From the NCBI RefSeq assembly GCF_004362245.1, contig NZ_SNWM01000002.1, positions 868,001-932,000 on the forward strand: a stretch of 64,000 nucleotides of DNA, written 5' to 3'. Under the pieces are notes generated by a model. The model saw only the letters and a program-made list of their open reading frames with translations. It had not been told where the DNA came from and made no database searches. Positions 1-10,613 of this stretch are shown in pieces (within the stretch, counting starts at the first letter, position 1; every line of letters starts with the position of its first letter). A program made the translations under genes and the position numbers. The DNA is from Pedobacter duraquae (GTDB lineage Bacteria; Bacteroidota; Bacteroidia; Sphingobacteriales; Sphingobacteriaceae).

Positions 1-1829
<1,829 letters not shown>

Positions 1830-1961
1830 TTATTTAAACCCGGAGGTATATGTTTATTATAAAATTATGATTTTAGAAGGAAGAATCACAATCATTTAAT
1901 TCTATCTTCGATAGTTAAAATCTATTATATTTACCCCTGAACAACACTATTATTTATTGAT

Positions 1962-2711
1962 ATGAACAGTCGCAGATCATTCCTTAAGATCGCCGGATTA
2001 TCTACCCTTGCAGGTATCACTTTGCCACAACTGGCAAAATCGGCCTTCAAAGAAGCTGCAGGAAAGCAAGTTAGGATTAACACTGGAGACATTATCCTTT
2101 TTCAAGGAGATTCCATTACAGATGCAGGGCGCAGTAAGAAAGTAGTATTGCCGAATACGACCACAGGTATGGGCTCTGGCTATGCCATGCTATCGGCATC
2201 CAAATTATTACTCAAACATCCTGAAAAGAATCTTACGTTTTTTAATCGAGGAATTAGCGGCGACAAAGTTTTTCAACTGCGTGATCGCTGGGAGGCAGAG
2301 TGCTTGCAATTAAAACCCAGTGTACTGAGTATCCTGATTGGGGTAAATGATTACTGGGCTACTAATAAACACGCGTATACGGGCACAATTGAGACATACC
2401 ACAATGATTTTAAGGCGTTACTGGAACTTACATTTAAATCATTACCTGAAGTAAAGGTTATTATCGGCGAACCTTTCGCGCTAAGGGGGGTTAAAGAAGT
2501 TGACGACAGTTGGTATCCGGAGTTTAATAAGTTCAGGCAAGTGGCCAGAGATTTATCAGATCAGTTTAATACAGGTTTTATCCCTTACCAATCAATATTT
2601 GACAAGGCGACTCAGGTCAAACCAGGATCTTATTGGACTACTGACGGGGTGCATCCTAGTTTAGCAGGCGCCGCGCTCATGTCCAACGCCTGGCTTGAGG
2701 CCGTACGCTAA
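1962..2711 (+). CDS. Tat-exported SGNH/GDSL-family hydrolase
   Basis: Predicted secreted esterase/lipase or carbohydrate deacetylase of the SGNH superfamily, 249 residues. The N-terminus carries a twin-arginine signal (Arg-Arg-Ser-Phe-Leu-Lys at residues 4-9, followed by a hydrophobic stretch to about 22), implying export in folded form. The catalytic set is complete: Ser51 in the GDS block (QGDSITD), the GVND block at 127-130, and the Asp228/His231 pair in DGVHPS. Substrate cannot be told from sequence; Bacteroidota homologues are often linked to acetylated glycans. A 156-bp AT-rich gap separates it from divergent katG, with a TATATTTA near-match to the TAnnTTTG promoter element around 1928. 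Confidence 0.9.
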   Translation: MNSRRSFLKIAGLSTLAGITLPQLAKSAFKEAAGKQVRINTGDIILFQGDSITDAGRSKKVVLPNTTTGMGSGYAMLSASKLLLKHPEKNLTFFNRGISGDKVFQLRDRWEAECLQLKPSVLSILIGVNDYWATNKHAYTGTIETYHNDFKALLELTFKSLPEVKVIIGEPFALRGVKEVDDSWYPEFNKFRQVARDLSDQFNTGFIPYQSIFDKATQVKPGSYWTTDGVHPSLAGAALMSNAWLEAVR

Positions 2712-2714
2712 TAA

Positions 2715-3401
2715 CTAAGTTGTAATAATATGTGTTGCAAAATCTGCAGCTGTTGTTCCTGTAAACCATACTATATATGATTTGCCGGCAACAAATGTTC
2801 CTGCGGGAACAGTGAGCAACGTTGTTGTTCCTGTAAATGTTGCAGTAAGCGCAATAGCTGGATCAATGGCGTAAGACACAGATGGGGCATTTTCTGCAAG
2901 TCCTGAAATTAACTGACTTCCATTAAGCACGCTTATATTTATTGTTGCCGTAGAAGACGCATTCAGATTAATGAATCTCACTGAGGCTCTGCCCGCCTGA
3001 GGTGCATTTGTGTCGTCTTGTAAACCTAAAATTCCGTTCTGACCTGCTGAGCTACGGGCATAAAACACTGTGTAGGATTGGTCTGTTTGTAGATATGCAC
3101 CCAAGCTAGCGTTTACATTTTGTGTTCCAGTTGCTGTATAAAATAAGTTTACCGTTCCTGAGGTTACTGTTTGATAAGCCAGACTTTCTCCAAACGCGAG
3201 ATTTGTAGCTATTTTGTTTGTGTTGAGATAAAAATCCTGGGGAGCCGATCCTGGCAGACCATTAGCTATTCTAAGTTTTGCCGTTCCTTCCACAACTATT
3301 GGGTCGCTAGTTTTAGCGCATCCACCAAGAATGGTCAACAATGCAATTGAACAGATCAAAATCCAGTTGTTTTTGAGTTTTAAGTACGTTTTTGTGTTCA
3401 T
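2715..3401 (-). CDS. DUF4397-type lipoprotein
   Basis: Probable surface or periplasmic lipoprotein of unknown function, 228 residues from the ATG at 3401. A start 30 bases further upstream in the same frame is possible, but the ATG at 3401 begins a proper signal peptide (MNTKTYLKLK then a hydrophobic core) ending in the lipobox LGGC. The mature part resembles the DUF4397 beta-sandwich family: repeated short units with RIANGLPGSAP-like and VRFINLNA-like strands. It converges on the GDSL gene with only 3 bases between stop codons. The dnaN terminator lies just upstream, so it is probably transcribed from its own promoter. Confidence 0.8.
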   Translation of the reverse strand: MNTKTYLKLKNNWILICSIALLTILGGCAKTSDPIVVEGTAKLRIANGLPGSAPQDFYLNTNKIATNLAFGESLAYQTVTSGTVNLFYTATGTQNVNASLGAYLQTDQSYTVFYARSSAGQNGILGLQDDTNAPQAGRASVRFINLNASSTATINISVLNGSQLISGLAENAPSVSYAIDPAIALTATFTGTTTLLTVPAGTFVAGKSYIVWFTGTTAADFATHIITT

Positions 3402-3432
3402 TTGTGTACGATTAGGGATGATACAAAACAAA

Positions 3433-3461
3433 AGATGGCTTGATCAAAAATCAAGCCATCT
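3433..3461 (-). terminator. Rho-independent terminator after dnaN
   Basis: Perfect 12-bp stem (AGATGGCTTGAT / ATCAAGCCATCT) with a CAAAA loop, followed on the minus strand by a T-rich tract (TTTGTTTTG). It lies 20 bases past the dnaN stop codon and should end the GDPD-gld-dnaN transcript. Confidence 0.85.
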
Positions 3462-3480
3462 CATTCAATATTTTAATTAT

Positions 3481-4605
3481 TTAGTTGTAGTTATTCAGCA
3501 TCACTGGCATAACTAACATCAGTACATCCTCGTTCTCATCGTTGGTTTGCGGAATCAATAGTCCGGCTCTGTTTGGTGTAGAAAGTTCTAAAGTTACTTC
3601 CTCCCCAGATAGATTACTTAGCATCTCAATCAGGAACCGTGCATTAAAGCCAATTTCCAGATCTTCACCTTCATATTGGCAGCTTAAGCGCTCATGTGCT
3701 TCGTTGGCGAAGTCAAGATCTTCCGAAGAAATATTCAACTCACTACCATTGATTTTTAGCCGCACCTGATGGGTGGTTTTGTTAGCAAAAATCACAACAC
3801 GTCTTAAAGTATTTAAGAATAAAGCACGATCTATTATTAGTTTATTAGGGTTATTAGCCGGAATAACTGCTTCATAGTCTGGATAACGCTCGTCGATCAG
3901 GCGACAAACTAAATTGATGTTTTCAAATTTAAAGAATGCGCTTGTTGCATTATAATCTACAGACACGTTGATGTCGCTAGAAGGCAAAGCAGCTTTTAGT
4001 AATGTCAAGGCTTTTTTTGGCAGGATAAACGATGTGGTTTTATCAGCTTTACTGTCTTTACGTCTATAACGCACCAATTTGTGCGCATCAGTAGCTACAA
4101 AAGTAATATGTTGATCCGACAACTGACAAAAAACGCCTGTCATAGCTGGACGGAGTTCATCGTTGCTTACTGCAAAAATTGTTTTGGTTATGGCTTCAGT
4201 AAGAACAGAAGCAGGCAAGTTTACTGATGAAGCGTTATCTACTACGGGAATTTTAGGGAAATCATCACCATTTTCCCCACTTAATTTATATTTTCCATCG
4301 CCAGCGCTAATTTCAATAATGAACGAGCTATCATCGATATTAAACGAGATAGGCTGATCTGGAAGTGTTTTCAAAGTATCCAGTAAAATCCTGGCTGGGA
4401 CAGCTACCTTACCGCCTTCTTTAGACTCTACGGGTAAAGAGGTAGTCATACTGGTCTGTAAATCAGTTGCAGAAATTGTTAAGTTTCCCTCTTTAATTTC
4501 AAAAAGGAAATTTTCCAAAATAGGCAGAACAGTACTGCTGCTTGAAGCGCCGTTTACTGTTTGTAAATGTTTTAACAGTGTAGAAGTGGATACTATGAAT
4601 CTCAT
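3481..4605 (-). CDS. dnaN: DNA polymerase III beta subunit (sliding clamp)
   Basis: Ring-shaped processivity clamp that holds DNA polymerase III on the template; 374 residues, the usual length. The three clamp domains are recognisable: an N-terminal MRFIVSTSTLLKHLQ start, the middle domain around PAMTGVFCQL, and a C-terminal end LMLVMPVMLNNYN matching the family's conserved LIMPM-type tail. It is the last gene of the minus-strand run gldA-gldF-gldG-dnaN, 33 bases after gldG. dnaN is commonly beside dnaA in bacteria; here it sits with gliding genes and no dnaA, recF or gyrB is visible in the window. Confidence 0.97.
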   Translation of the reverse strand: MRFIVSTSTLLKHLQTVNGASSSSTVLPILENFLFEIKEGNLTISATDLQTSMTTSLPVESKEGGKVAVPARILLDTLKTLPDQPISFNIDDSSFIIEISAGDGKYKLSGENGDDFPKIPVVDNASSVNLPASVLTEAITKTIFAVSNDELRPAMTGVFCQLSDQHITFVATDAHKLVRYRRKDSKADKTTSFILPKKALTLLKAALPSSDINVSVDYNATSAFFKFENINLVCRLIDERYPDYEAVIPANNPNKLIIDRALFLNTLRRVVIFANKTTHQVRLKINGSELNISSEDLDFANEAHERLSCQYEGEDLEIGFNARFLIEMLSNLSGEEVTLELSTPNRAGLLIPQTNDENEDVLMLVMPVMLNNYN

Positions 4606-4638
4606 ATAATGATCTTATCAGTCTCAAAAATATAAAAA

Positions 4639-6321
4639 TTACCTTGCATACTTGTGCTTGCGGTAATAATGTTGAAAAATTCCAAAAAATATTAACACCA
4701 ATAAGGGAGTCCCCATATTGATGAGCTGCCATTTAAGTTTACCTGCACGAATTTTCTCTTTGTCAAGTAGTCTGATCCTGATGTCTTTATTCCTCAGTTC
4801 GATCAGGTTATCATCATTCGAAAGGTAGTCAGCAATATTAAGTAACAGTGCCTTGTTACCATAATTTCTTTGTGTGTAGCGGTCAAAACCTAAAGGAAAA
4901 GGAGAATTATCGTTAGCGCTAACTTGGTTTTTGAACACATCACCATCTCCAATGACAATTAATTTACCAGGCTTACTACTTGTGACATTTGTATATGGTG
5001 TAGTTATACCCTGTGGTAACGGTCTGTTAAGGAATAGAGAACTGAAGTTACCTTCGAGCAAAACAGCAGTCACCTGTGGTGTATTTGAATATTCACGGGG
5101 ATCGGGCTGATTTGCTATCATTTGGAGCGCCAACAATGTTGGCGCCTGAAATACCTTATTGTATTGTGAAGAATAAAGAATTGGTGTTTTTCTAACCCCC
5201 TTTACCCCAATGGTATCCACGGTACTAACAAATTCGCTGCGTATACCATCAATATTTTTCACCAGCTTAGTGGTAGTTGCAGGCATTAGGATTGGATAAA
5301 ATATCCATGGTGCCAGCTGAATCTGATTCTGTGCGCCCCCACCCATAGCAAGTGGAATCTCTACACAATTCGCATCAGCTAAGAGATTGTAATTGATCCT
5401 TGCTCCATAAGTAAAAAGCATATCGTCTAGATTAAGCTTTTTGTTGAAGGCAAGCTGCTCAGATTTTCCGCTCAGGCTGTCAAGATCAGCACTCACCTGA
5501 TCGACGCTCCACACTACCCTTCCACCCTGCATGATGAAATAGTTGAGCTTATACTTTTGGGCCTCACTAAATTCTGTTTGAGGTTTGGTGATGAATAGCA
5601 ATTTCAGCTTATCCAGGCCCGCCTTATCAATCTGATCCAGATTTACACGACCCACTTCGTAGGTACTAGATAAGGAGCGGATTGCATCACTGAGCTGGAG
5701 GTCAGAAAGTTCGCCGTTCCCTTCTGTAAAACCTATCCTGGGATTATCTCCAGTAATGACTTTCCGGAATGCAGCTGTAAAACTATATTCTAAATTCTGG
5801 ATGCTGTTATTAATATTATCTTCATAATTACCTGAAGCGTCCAGGTTGCCCAGGAGTTTAACTGGAATCTGCCGGCCGTTGGCAACAATCATTGCCATTG
5901 GGAATATTGTTTTCTGGGCAAAGCCATTGTCATTTTTTATATTTAACGTAGTTGGCTCAATACCTAGCGCATACAGCTGATTGATGACAGTATCCTGGGC
6001 ATTTAGTGCAACACCAGAAAGTGGGTCTTCGAAAACTACATTAATTTTAGCTTTCGATATCGCAGCATAGTCGGCCAAAAGATCCCCTGTTGCATTTTTC
6101 AGGCGCTTGAAAGCTGCCGGCAGCTCCCCGTTCAGGAAAACCGTAACCGTAATTTCGCTTCCTGGTGCATCCAACATCTTTTTTGACTGCTTGGTAAGGG
6201 TAAACCGATGGTCTGTTGTTAAGTCAAAACGCGTATAATATCTGGTCGAAATGAGGTTTAGCACTGCAATTACACTCAGCAATACGATCAATGCAGGCAT
6301 TGGTTTATTAAACTTTACCAT
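4639..6321 (-). CDS. gldG: Gliding-motility ABC transporter substrate-binding subunit GldG
   Basis: Membrane-anchored extracytoplasmic component of the GldAFG ABC transporter, 560 residues. A single N-terminal membrane segment (residues about 8-25) leads to a long periplasmic region with the ABC-type uncharacterised-transport and DUF4350-like features (for example GEGNGELSD-type and VIGDGDVF segments), and a second membrane segment near the C-terminus (about 535-552) ends in a basic HKYAR tail. The start codon overlaps the end of gldF by 7 bases, indicating translational coupling. In Flavobacterium johnsoniae this transporter supports gliding and cell-surface processes; whether this organism glides cannot be decided here. 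Confidence 0.92.
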   Translation of the reverse strand: MVKFNKPMPALIVLLSVIAVLNLISTRYYTRFDLTTDHRFTLTKQSKKMLDAPGSEITVTVFLNGELPAAFKRLKNATGDLLADYAAISKAKINVVFEDPLSGVALNAQDTVINQLYALGIEPTTLNIKNDNGFAQKTIFPMAMIVANGRQIPVKLLGNLDASGNYEDNINNSIQNLEYSFTAAFRKVITGDNPRIGFTEGNGELSDLQLSDAIRSLSSTYEVGRVNLDQIDKAGLDKLKLLFITKPQTEFSEAQKYKLNYFIMQGGRVVWSVDQVSADLDSLSGKSEQLAFNKKLNLDDMLFTYGARINYNLLADANCVEIPLAMGGGAQNQIQLAPWIFYPILMPATTTKLVKNIDGIRSEFVSTVDTIGVKGVRKTPILYSSQYNKVFQAPTLLALQMIANQPDPREYSNTPQVTAVLLEGNFSSLFLNRPLPQGITTPYTNVTSSKPGKLIVIGDGDVFKNQVSANDNSPFPLGFDRYTQRNYGNKALLLNIADYLSNDDNLIELRNKDIRIRLLDKEKIRAGKLKWQLINMGTPLLVLIFFGIFQHYYRKHKYAR

Positions 6322-7043
6322 TTTCTACCTCCTAACGCGTATCGTGTTAAACCAAGGAACAACGCTATCATGCTGATAAAGTATACTAGATCCCTTGTAT
6401 CCAGAACGCCTCTGCTCACAGAAGTGTAATGTGCATTAATGCTCAAAAACGACAAGCTGCTTTCCAGGAAACTCAGGCCTTCTATTTTAGCAACCGCGTC
6501 AAACCCTGAGTAGGCAATGAAGCAAATAAAAACAGCGATAGCAAAAGCTACTACCTGGTTTTTGGTAACTGAAGAAAGAAATATACCGATCGCAGTAAAA
6601 GCAGCACCAAGAAACATCAGCCCGATATAAGCACCTATGGTGGCACCGCTATCAAGGTTACCCTGAGGCAAACCAAGCTGATAGACACTATATACATAGA
6701 TTAATGTGGGCAGCAGCGCAAAGGCAACAATCAGCAGGCAGGCAAAATACTTACCTAAAATGATCTGCCAGTCGGTAAGTGGTCTTGAGGCCAATAAAAT
6801 ATAGGTTCCTTCGCGTCGTTCCTCTGCAAAGGCGCGCATGGTGATGGCCGGGATCAGGAAAAGGAAGAGAAAGGGAACAAGGCTGAAAAAGCCGTTCAAG
6901 TCCGCATAGCCATAGTCCAATATGGAAGTGTCTGGAAAAAACCAGAGCAAAAGTCCTGCTGCAAGCAGGAATACCCCTATGGTGATATAGGCCATAAGTG
7001 AATTGAGCAGGCTGAAGAGTTCTCTTTTAAATACTGCGTACAT
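6315..7043 (-). CDS. gldF: Gliding-motility ABC transporter permease GldF
   Basis: Inner-membrane permease of the GldAFG transporter, 242 residues. I place the start at the ATG at 7043 (MYAVFKRELFSLL), because this is the normal beginning of the family and the upstream open frame overlaps the gldA coding region with unrelated sequence. Six hydrophobic segments are visible, with the cytoplasmic coupling motif FAEERREGTYILLASRPL between the second and third, typical of ABC-2 permeases. Lies 58 bases after gldA and overlaps gldG by 7. Confidence 0.92.
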   Translation of the reverse strand: MYAVFKRELFSLLNSLMAYITIGVFLLAAGLLLWFFPDTSILDYGYADLNGFFSLVPFLFLFLIPAITMRAFAEERREGTYILLASRPLTDWQIILGKYFACLLIVAFALLPTLIYVYSVYQLGLPQGNLDSGATIGAYIGLMFLGAAFTAIGIFLSSVTKNQVVAFAIAVFICFIAYSGFDAVAKIEGLSFLESSLSFLSINAHYTSVSRGVLDTRDLVYFISMIALFLGLTRYALGGRKW

Positions 7044-7101
7044 GCAATTGAATATAGTGTCGAAGTTAGCTAATTCCGTAGAAATGAGAAAGGCGATGGC
7101 C

Positions 7102-7821
7102 CTAATTCGTTGTTGAAGCCGTGAGTTTTCTGAAGATCTGTTCCAGCGAAAAATCTCCCTGTTCGTTTTTAAGGCTATCCAGACTCTGGTTCGCCACGAT
7201 TTTTCCCTGATGTAGAATAATGACATCATCGCATAAGGCTTCAACCTCCTGCATAATATGCGTCGAAAGAATTACTGTTTTGTCCTTGCCCAGCGTTTTA
7301 ATGAGTGTACGGATATCAGTGAGTTGGTTGGGATCCAATCCAGAAGTGGGCTCATCCAGAATCAGCACCTGTGGATCATGAATAATTGCCTGTGCTAGAC
7401 CAACACGCTGTTTATACCCTTTAGAAAGCATAGCGATCTTTTTATGCTGCTCTGCCTGCAGGCCTACTTTCTGAATGGTTTGTTTTACCTTTTCATCTGC
7501 ATTTTGCAAGCCATAGGTACTGGCAACAAAAGATAAAAATTCCTGAACATACATATCTGTATAGAGTGGTGTATGTTCAGGAAGGTATCCCATAAGCTTT
7601 TTAATAGCTACGGGTTGTGCCTGCACATCAAGGCCGCAGAGCTCAACAGATCCTGCGCTGGGCTGAAGATAACCCGTAAGCATTTTCATCGTAGTAGATT
7701 TACCGGCGCCATTAGGCCCGAGAAAACCAACAATCCTGCCTGAATTTGCTGTGAAGCTGATATTGTTAACTGCCGTTTGCTTTGCGTAGGTCTTGGAGAG
7801 GCCCTGAACTTTAATGCTCAA
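7102..7821 (-). CDS. gldA: Gliding-motility ABC transporter ATPase GldA, short form
   Basis: ATP-hydrolysing subunit of GldAFG, 239 residues. Walker A (GPNGAGKST), the signature LSKGYKQRVGLAQ, Walker B (LILDEPTSGLD) and the switch His (LSTHIM) are all intact. The start must be TTG at 7821: the preceding in-frame codon is the stop (TAA) of the GDPD gene, and the next usable start would remove Walker A. The protein ends soon after the nucleotide-binding domain (SLEQIFRKLTASTTN); as I recall, Flavobacterium GldA is about 300 residues with an extra C-terminal alpha/beta segment before the same LE-IFR end, so roughly 60 residues are missing here. Function otherwise as in the family. Confidence 0.92.
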   Translation of the reverse strand: MSIKVQGLSKTYAKQTAVNNISFTANSGRIVGFLGPNGAGKSTTMKMLTGYLQPSAGSVELCGLDVQAQPVAIKKLMGYLPEHTPLYTDMYVQEFLSFVASTYGLQNADEKVKQTIQKVGLQAEQHKKIAMLSKGYKQRVGLAQAIIHDPQVLILDEPTSGLDPNQLTDIRTLIKTLGKDKTVILSTHIMQEVEALCDDVIILHQGKIVANQSLDSLKNEQGDFSLEQIFRKLTASTTN

Positions 7822-8739
7822 TTACTTAATTTTTAAGTTTGGAGTACTTATTTTTTTGTCTTTACGGTACTGATCCAGCTCTTTTCCAGCCGCCGCCAGC
7901 TCATCTGAAGAAAGGATATCCGCGCCGTCGGCAATCAGGTTATAATAAACTTTTTTATCCGGATTTGCTGCTGCACTTTTATCTAAGTTGCCCATGGTCC
8001 CCAGAATACATACTATTCCTTTGCTGTGCAAGTATTCGTAAACGGCTTTATCTGGTGCAGATGTCCCCACAAAAGCTACAATCCTATCATTAGGAACACC
8101 CATAGTATTTAATCGTTCGACATCGGCAATGCTGCGCGCAGAAGCCGAGATCATCAGGTCAGGCGCAAGCTGGTGAACCTCTGCAGCCTGATTAGCATTG
8201 TAGGTGATGATAATCGAATTGTTTTCTGCATGGGTTTTACGCACAGCAGCTATAATTTTTGAATAAGGTACCCCTTTTTTTATATCTATAGTAAACAATA
8301 CTTTGTTTTTACCCCAAGTCAGCACTTCTTCCAACGTAGGGATTTTATAGTCTGTTACTGTACCGAAATCATCTTTGAGGCGCACTTTCTGCAGTTCTGC
8401 ATAGGTATATGATCCAATCTGTCCGGTTCCATTGCTAGTTCGGTCAAGTTTATCATCGTGCATGATAACGAGTGCAGAATCTTTGCTCAGAGCAACATCA
8501 AACTCTATAATCACCGGTTGGTAGCTAGTGGCATTTTCAAACGTTTCGATGCAGTTTTCCGGAAAGCCTTTCATTGGACCACCTCTGTGCGCACTAATCA
8601 GTGGATAAGTGGCTCTTTTACCATCCAAAAAAGTACGAAGTTCAGTTTCGTTCCTAAAAGAAAGGTAGTGTTTCTGCTGGGCCGTTGCTGAAAAACAAAC
8701 GAAGCCCAATGCAATTACGAAAAGATTGAATTGTTTCAT
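7822..8739 (-). CDS. Secreted glycerophosphodiester phosphodiesterase family protein
   Basis: Predicted periplasmic hydrolase of glycerophosphodiesters, 305 residues from the ATG at 8739. A cleavable signal peptide (MKQFNLFVIALGFVCFSATA, then QQK) is clear; the longer open frame adds six residues before it and is less likely. GDPD motifs are present: His-Arg in ISAHRGG, the ENCIETFENA block, Glu-Phe-Asp, and His-Asp in VIMHDDKLDRTSNG. Its stop codon abuts the gldA TTG start with no spacer, so the two are probably co-translated. A TAnnTTTG element (TACTTTTG, minus strand) ends only 3 bases before the start codon. Confidence 0.9.
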   Translation of the reverse strand: MKQFNLFVIALGFVCFSATAQQKHYLSFRNETELRTFLDGKRATYPLISAHRGGPMKGFPENCIETFENATSYQPVIIEFDVALSKDSALVIMHDDKLDRTSNGTGQIGSYTYAELQKVRLKDDFGTVTDYKIPTLEEVLTWGKNKVLFTIDIKKGVPYSKIIAAVRKTHAENNSIIITYNANQAAEVHQLAPDLMISASARSIADVERLNTMGVPNDRIVAFVGTSAPDKAVYEYLHSKGIVCILGTMGNLDKSAAANPDKKVYYNLIADGADILSSDELAAAGKELDQYRKDKKISTPNLKIK

Positions 8740-8742
8740 GTT

Positions 8743-8770
8743 CAAAAGTAAGCCCAACTTTCTATATTTG
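8743..8770. promoter_or_regulatory. Divergent promoter pair for GDPD/gld operon and glyS
   Basis: The 38-bp gap between two divergent starts holds two Bacteroidota -7 elements: TACTTTTG on the minus strand (8743-8750) and TATATTTG on the plus strand (8763-8770). They lie 3 bases and 7 bases from the respective start codons, so both mRNAs should have almost no 5' leader. No clear -33 TTG was assigned. Confidence 0.65.
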
Positions 8771-8777
8771 CAATATT

Positions 8778-10259
8778 ATGGCTAAAACTAATAACGACGA
8801 ACAATTTAAAAATGTAATCTCACATGCGAAGGAATACGGGTTTGTATTCCAGAGCAGCGAAATCTATGACGGGCTGAGTGCTGTATACGATTACGGGCAG
8901 CTTGGCGCTGAGTTGAAGAACAATATTAAAACGTATTGGTGGAAAGCCATGGTGCAGATGCACGAAAACATTGTAGGGATTGACTCTGCGATCTTTATGC
9001 ATCCGAAAGTATGGAAAGCAAGTGGACATGTTGACGGATTTAACGATCCGATGATCGACAATAAAGACTCCAAAAAACGGTATCGTGCAGATCAGTTACT
9101 GGAAGATAAAATTGCCCGTTATGAGAAAGACGGAAAAACGGATAAAGCTGCAAAACTTCAATCTGACATGGATGACGCCTTAAAGGCAGAAAACTTGCCT
9201 CAACTGAAAGCATTAATCGAAGAACACGAGATTGCATGCCCTGTTAGCGGCACCAAAAACTGGACAGAGGTGCGTCAGTTTAACCTCATGTTCAGCACCC
9301 AGTTTGGTGCTATGGCCGAAGGCTCTGATGAAGTTTACCTACGTCCGGAAACAGCACAGGGTATTTTTGTGAATTTCCTGAATGTACAGAAGTCGGGCCG
9401 GATGAAAATTCCTTTCGGTATTGCGCAGATTGGTAAAGCTTTCAGAAATGAAGTTATTGCACGTCAGTTTATCATGCGTATGCGTGAATTTGAACAGATG
9501 GAAATGCAATTTTTCGTTCGTCCAGGTGAGGATGAAAAATGGTTCGCATACTGGAAAGAGGCACGCTTAAAATGGCATCTTGCCCTGGGCACAGATGAAG
9601 CTAAATACCGCTATCATGATCACGCAAAATTAGCGCATTACGCCAATGCTGCTACAGATATTGAGTTTGAATTCCCATTTGGATTTAAAGAGGTAGAAGG
9701 TATCCACAGTCGTACAGACTTCGATCTTTCACAGCATCAGGAGTTTTCCGGTAAAAAGATGCAATATTTTGATAATGATCTGAATGCTGAAGGAAAACCT
9801 TATGGGAACTATATTCCTTATGTAATCGAAACCTCTATTGGTTTGGATCGTATGTTCTTGCTGACCATGATCAATGCCTTCGAAGAGCAGGATTTGAGCG
9901 ATGGTGAAAAACAAGATAGCAGAACCTTGTTGAGGCTACACCCTTGTTTAGCACCTGTTAAGGTTGCTATATTCCCATTGACTAAAAAAGACGGCCTACC
10001 TGAGAAAGCACGGGAAATCATGAACAGCTTAAAACTTGATTTCAACTGCGTTTATGAGGAGAAGGATGCCATCGGTAAACGATACCGCAGACAGGATGCA
10101 ATAGGCACACCGTTTTGCCTTACTATAGATCATCAAACGTTGGAAGACAATACGGTTACTATTCGCCATCGCGATACCATGGAGCAGCAAAGGATCGAGA
10201 TCAAAGATCTGGAGCAGCTGATTTCAAGCAAGGTAAGCTGGAAGAATTTATTGAGATAA
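8778..10259 (+). CDS. glyS: Glycine--tRNA ligase, dimeric type
   Basis: Class II aminoacyl-tRNA synthetase that charges tRNA-Gly; 493 residues. It belongs to the single-chain alpha2 type related to the archaeal/eukaryotic enzyme, not the two-gene alpha2beta2 type. Class II motif 2 is visible around FGIAQIGKAFRNEV and RMREFEQMEMQFF, motif 3 in ETSIGLDRMFL, and the C-terminal anticodon-binding domain from about residue 395 (APVKVAIFPLTKK). Recognition of glycine fits the acidic stretch after the RPETAQGIFVNF block. Single-gene unit ending in a strong terminator. The symbol glyQS is also used for this form. Confidence 0.96.
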   Translation: MAKTNNDEQFKNVISHAKEYGFVFQSSEIYDGLSAVYDYGQLGAELKNNIKTYWWKAMVQMHENIVGIDSAIFMHPKVWKASGHVDGFNDPMIDNKDSKKRYRADQLLEDKIARYEKDGKTDKAAKLQSDMDDALKAENLPQLKALIEEHEIACPVSGTKNWTEVRQFNLMFSTQFGAMAEGSDEVYLRPETAQGIFVNFLNVQKSGRMKIPFGIAQIGKAFRNEVIARQFIMRMREFEQMEMQFFVRPGEDEKWFAYWKEARLKWHLALGTDEAKYRYHDHAKLAHYANAATDIEFEFPFGFKEVEGIHSRTDFDLSQHQEFSGKKMQYFDNDLNAEGKPYGNYIPYVIETSIGLDRMFLLTMINAFEEQDLSDGEKQDSRTLLRLHPCLAPVKVAIFPLTKKDGLPEKAREIMNSLKLDFNCVYEEKDAIGKRYRRQDAIGTPFCLTIDHQTLEDNTVTIRHRDTMEQQRIEIKDLEQLISSKVSWKNLLR

Positions 10260-10280
10260 TATAGCCCTGATTTTGAACTA

Positions 10281-10317
10281 GCCCCCAAAAAGTATTAACT
10301 TTTTGGGGGCTTTTTTT
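10281..10317 (+). terminator. Rho-independent terminator after glyS
   Basis: Perfect 13-bp stem GCCCCCAAAAAGT / ACTTTTTGGGGGC with an ATTA loop, then seven T. The T tract overlaps the stop codon of the convergent small gene at 10316. Confidence 0.95.
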
Positions 10318-10582
10318 ATTTACCGAGCAACGCAGACAAATTTTCTATAAATGCTAACGTTTCCTTTTCATCGGATCCCACAGAATCGGACAGGGAAATC
10401 CTGACTACTGCATTCCCAAATGTAACCTCTCCGAAAGATTGCTTATCCAATTTTGAAATCACCAGTTGATCGCCATTTCTTTGATAACTATACTTGTTTC
10501 CGAATTGATGTTGGATGCCATAAAACAAGTTAAATGCATCTATCCCAGTATGGTTTTGATATTCTTGTGTTTGTTCTATCAT
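10316..10582 (-). CDS. Small hypothetical protein, 88 residues
   Basis: I do not recognise this protein. It is a soluble, mixed-charge 88-residue product without signal peptide or membrane segment, starting MIEQTQEYQN and ending ALLGK. It follows the AI-2E transporter gene by 31 bases on the same strand, so it is probably co-transcribed, and its end lies inside the T-run of the glyS terminator. Codon use and amino-acid composition look like real coding sequence, and no competing frame is better. Confidence 0.65.
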   Translation of the reverse strand: MIEQTQEYQNHTGIDAFNLFYGIQHQFGNKYSYQRNGDQLVISKLDKQSFGEVTFGNAVVRISLSDSVGSDEKETLAFIENLSALLGK

Positions 10583-10613
10583 AGTTAACGAACAGTATAA
10601 ATACAGAATGGTT

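Noticed and set aside
7044..7244. Longer start for gldF
   Set aside because: The 67 extra residues overlap the gldA coding region out of frame and look nothing like a permease start; ATG at 7043 fits the family.
4639..7821. gldAFG taken as proof of gliding motility
   Set aside because: Many non-gliding Bacteroidota keep these genes, and no other gliding or type IX secretion genes are visible here.
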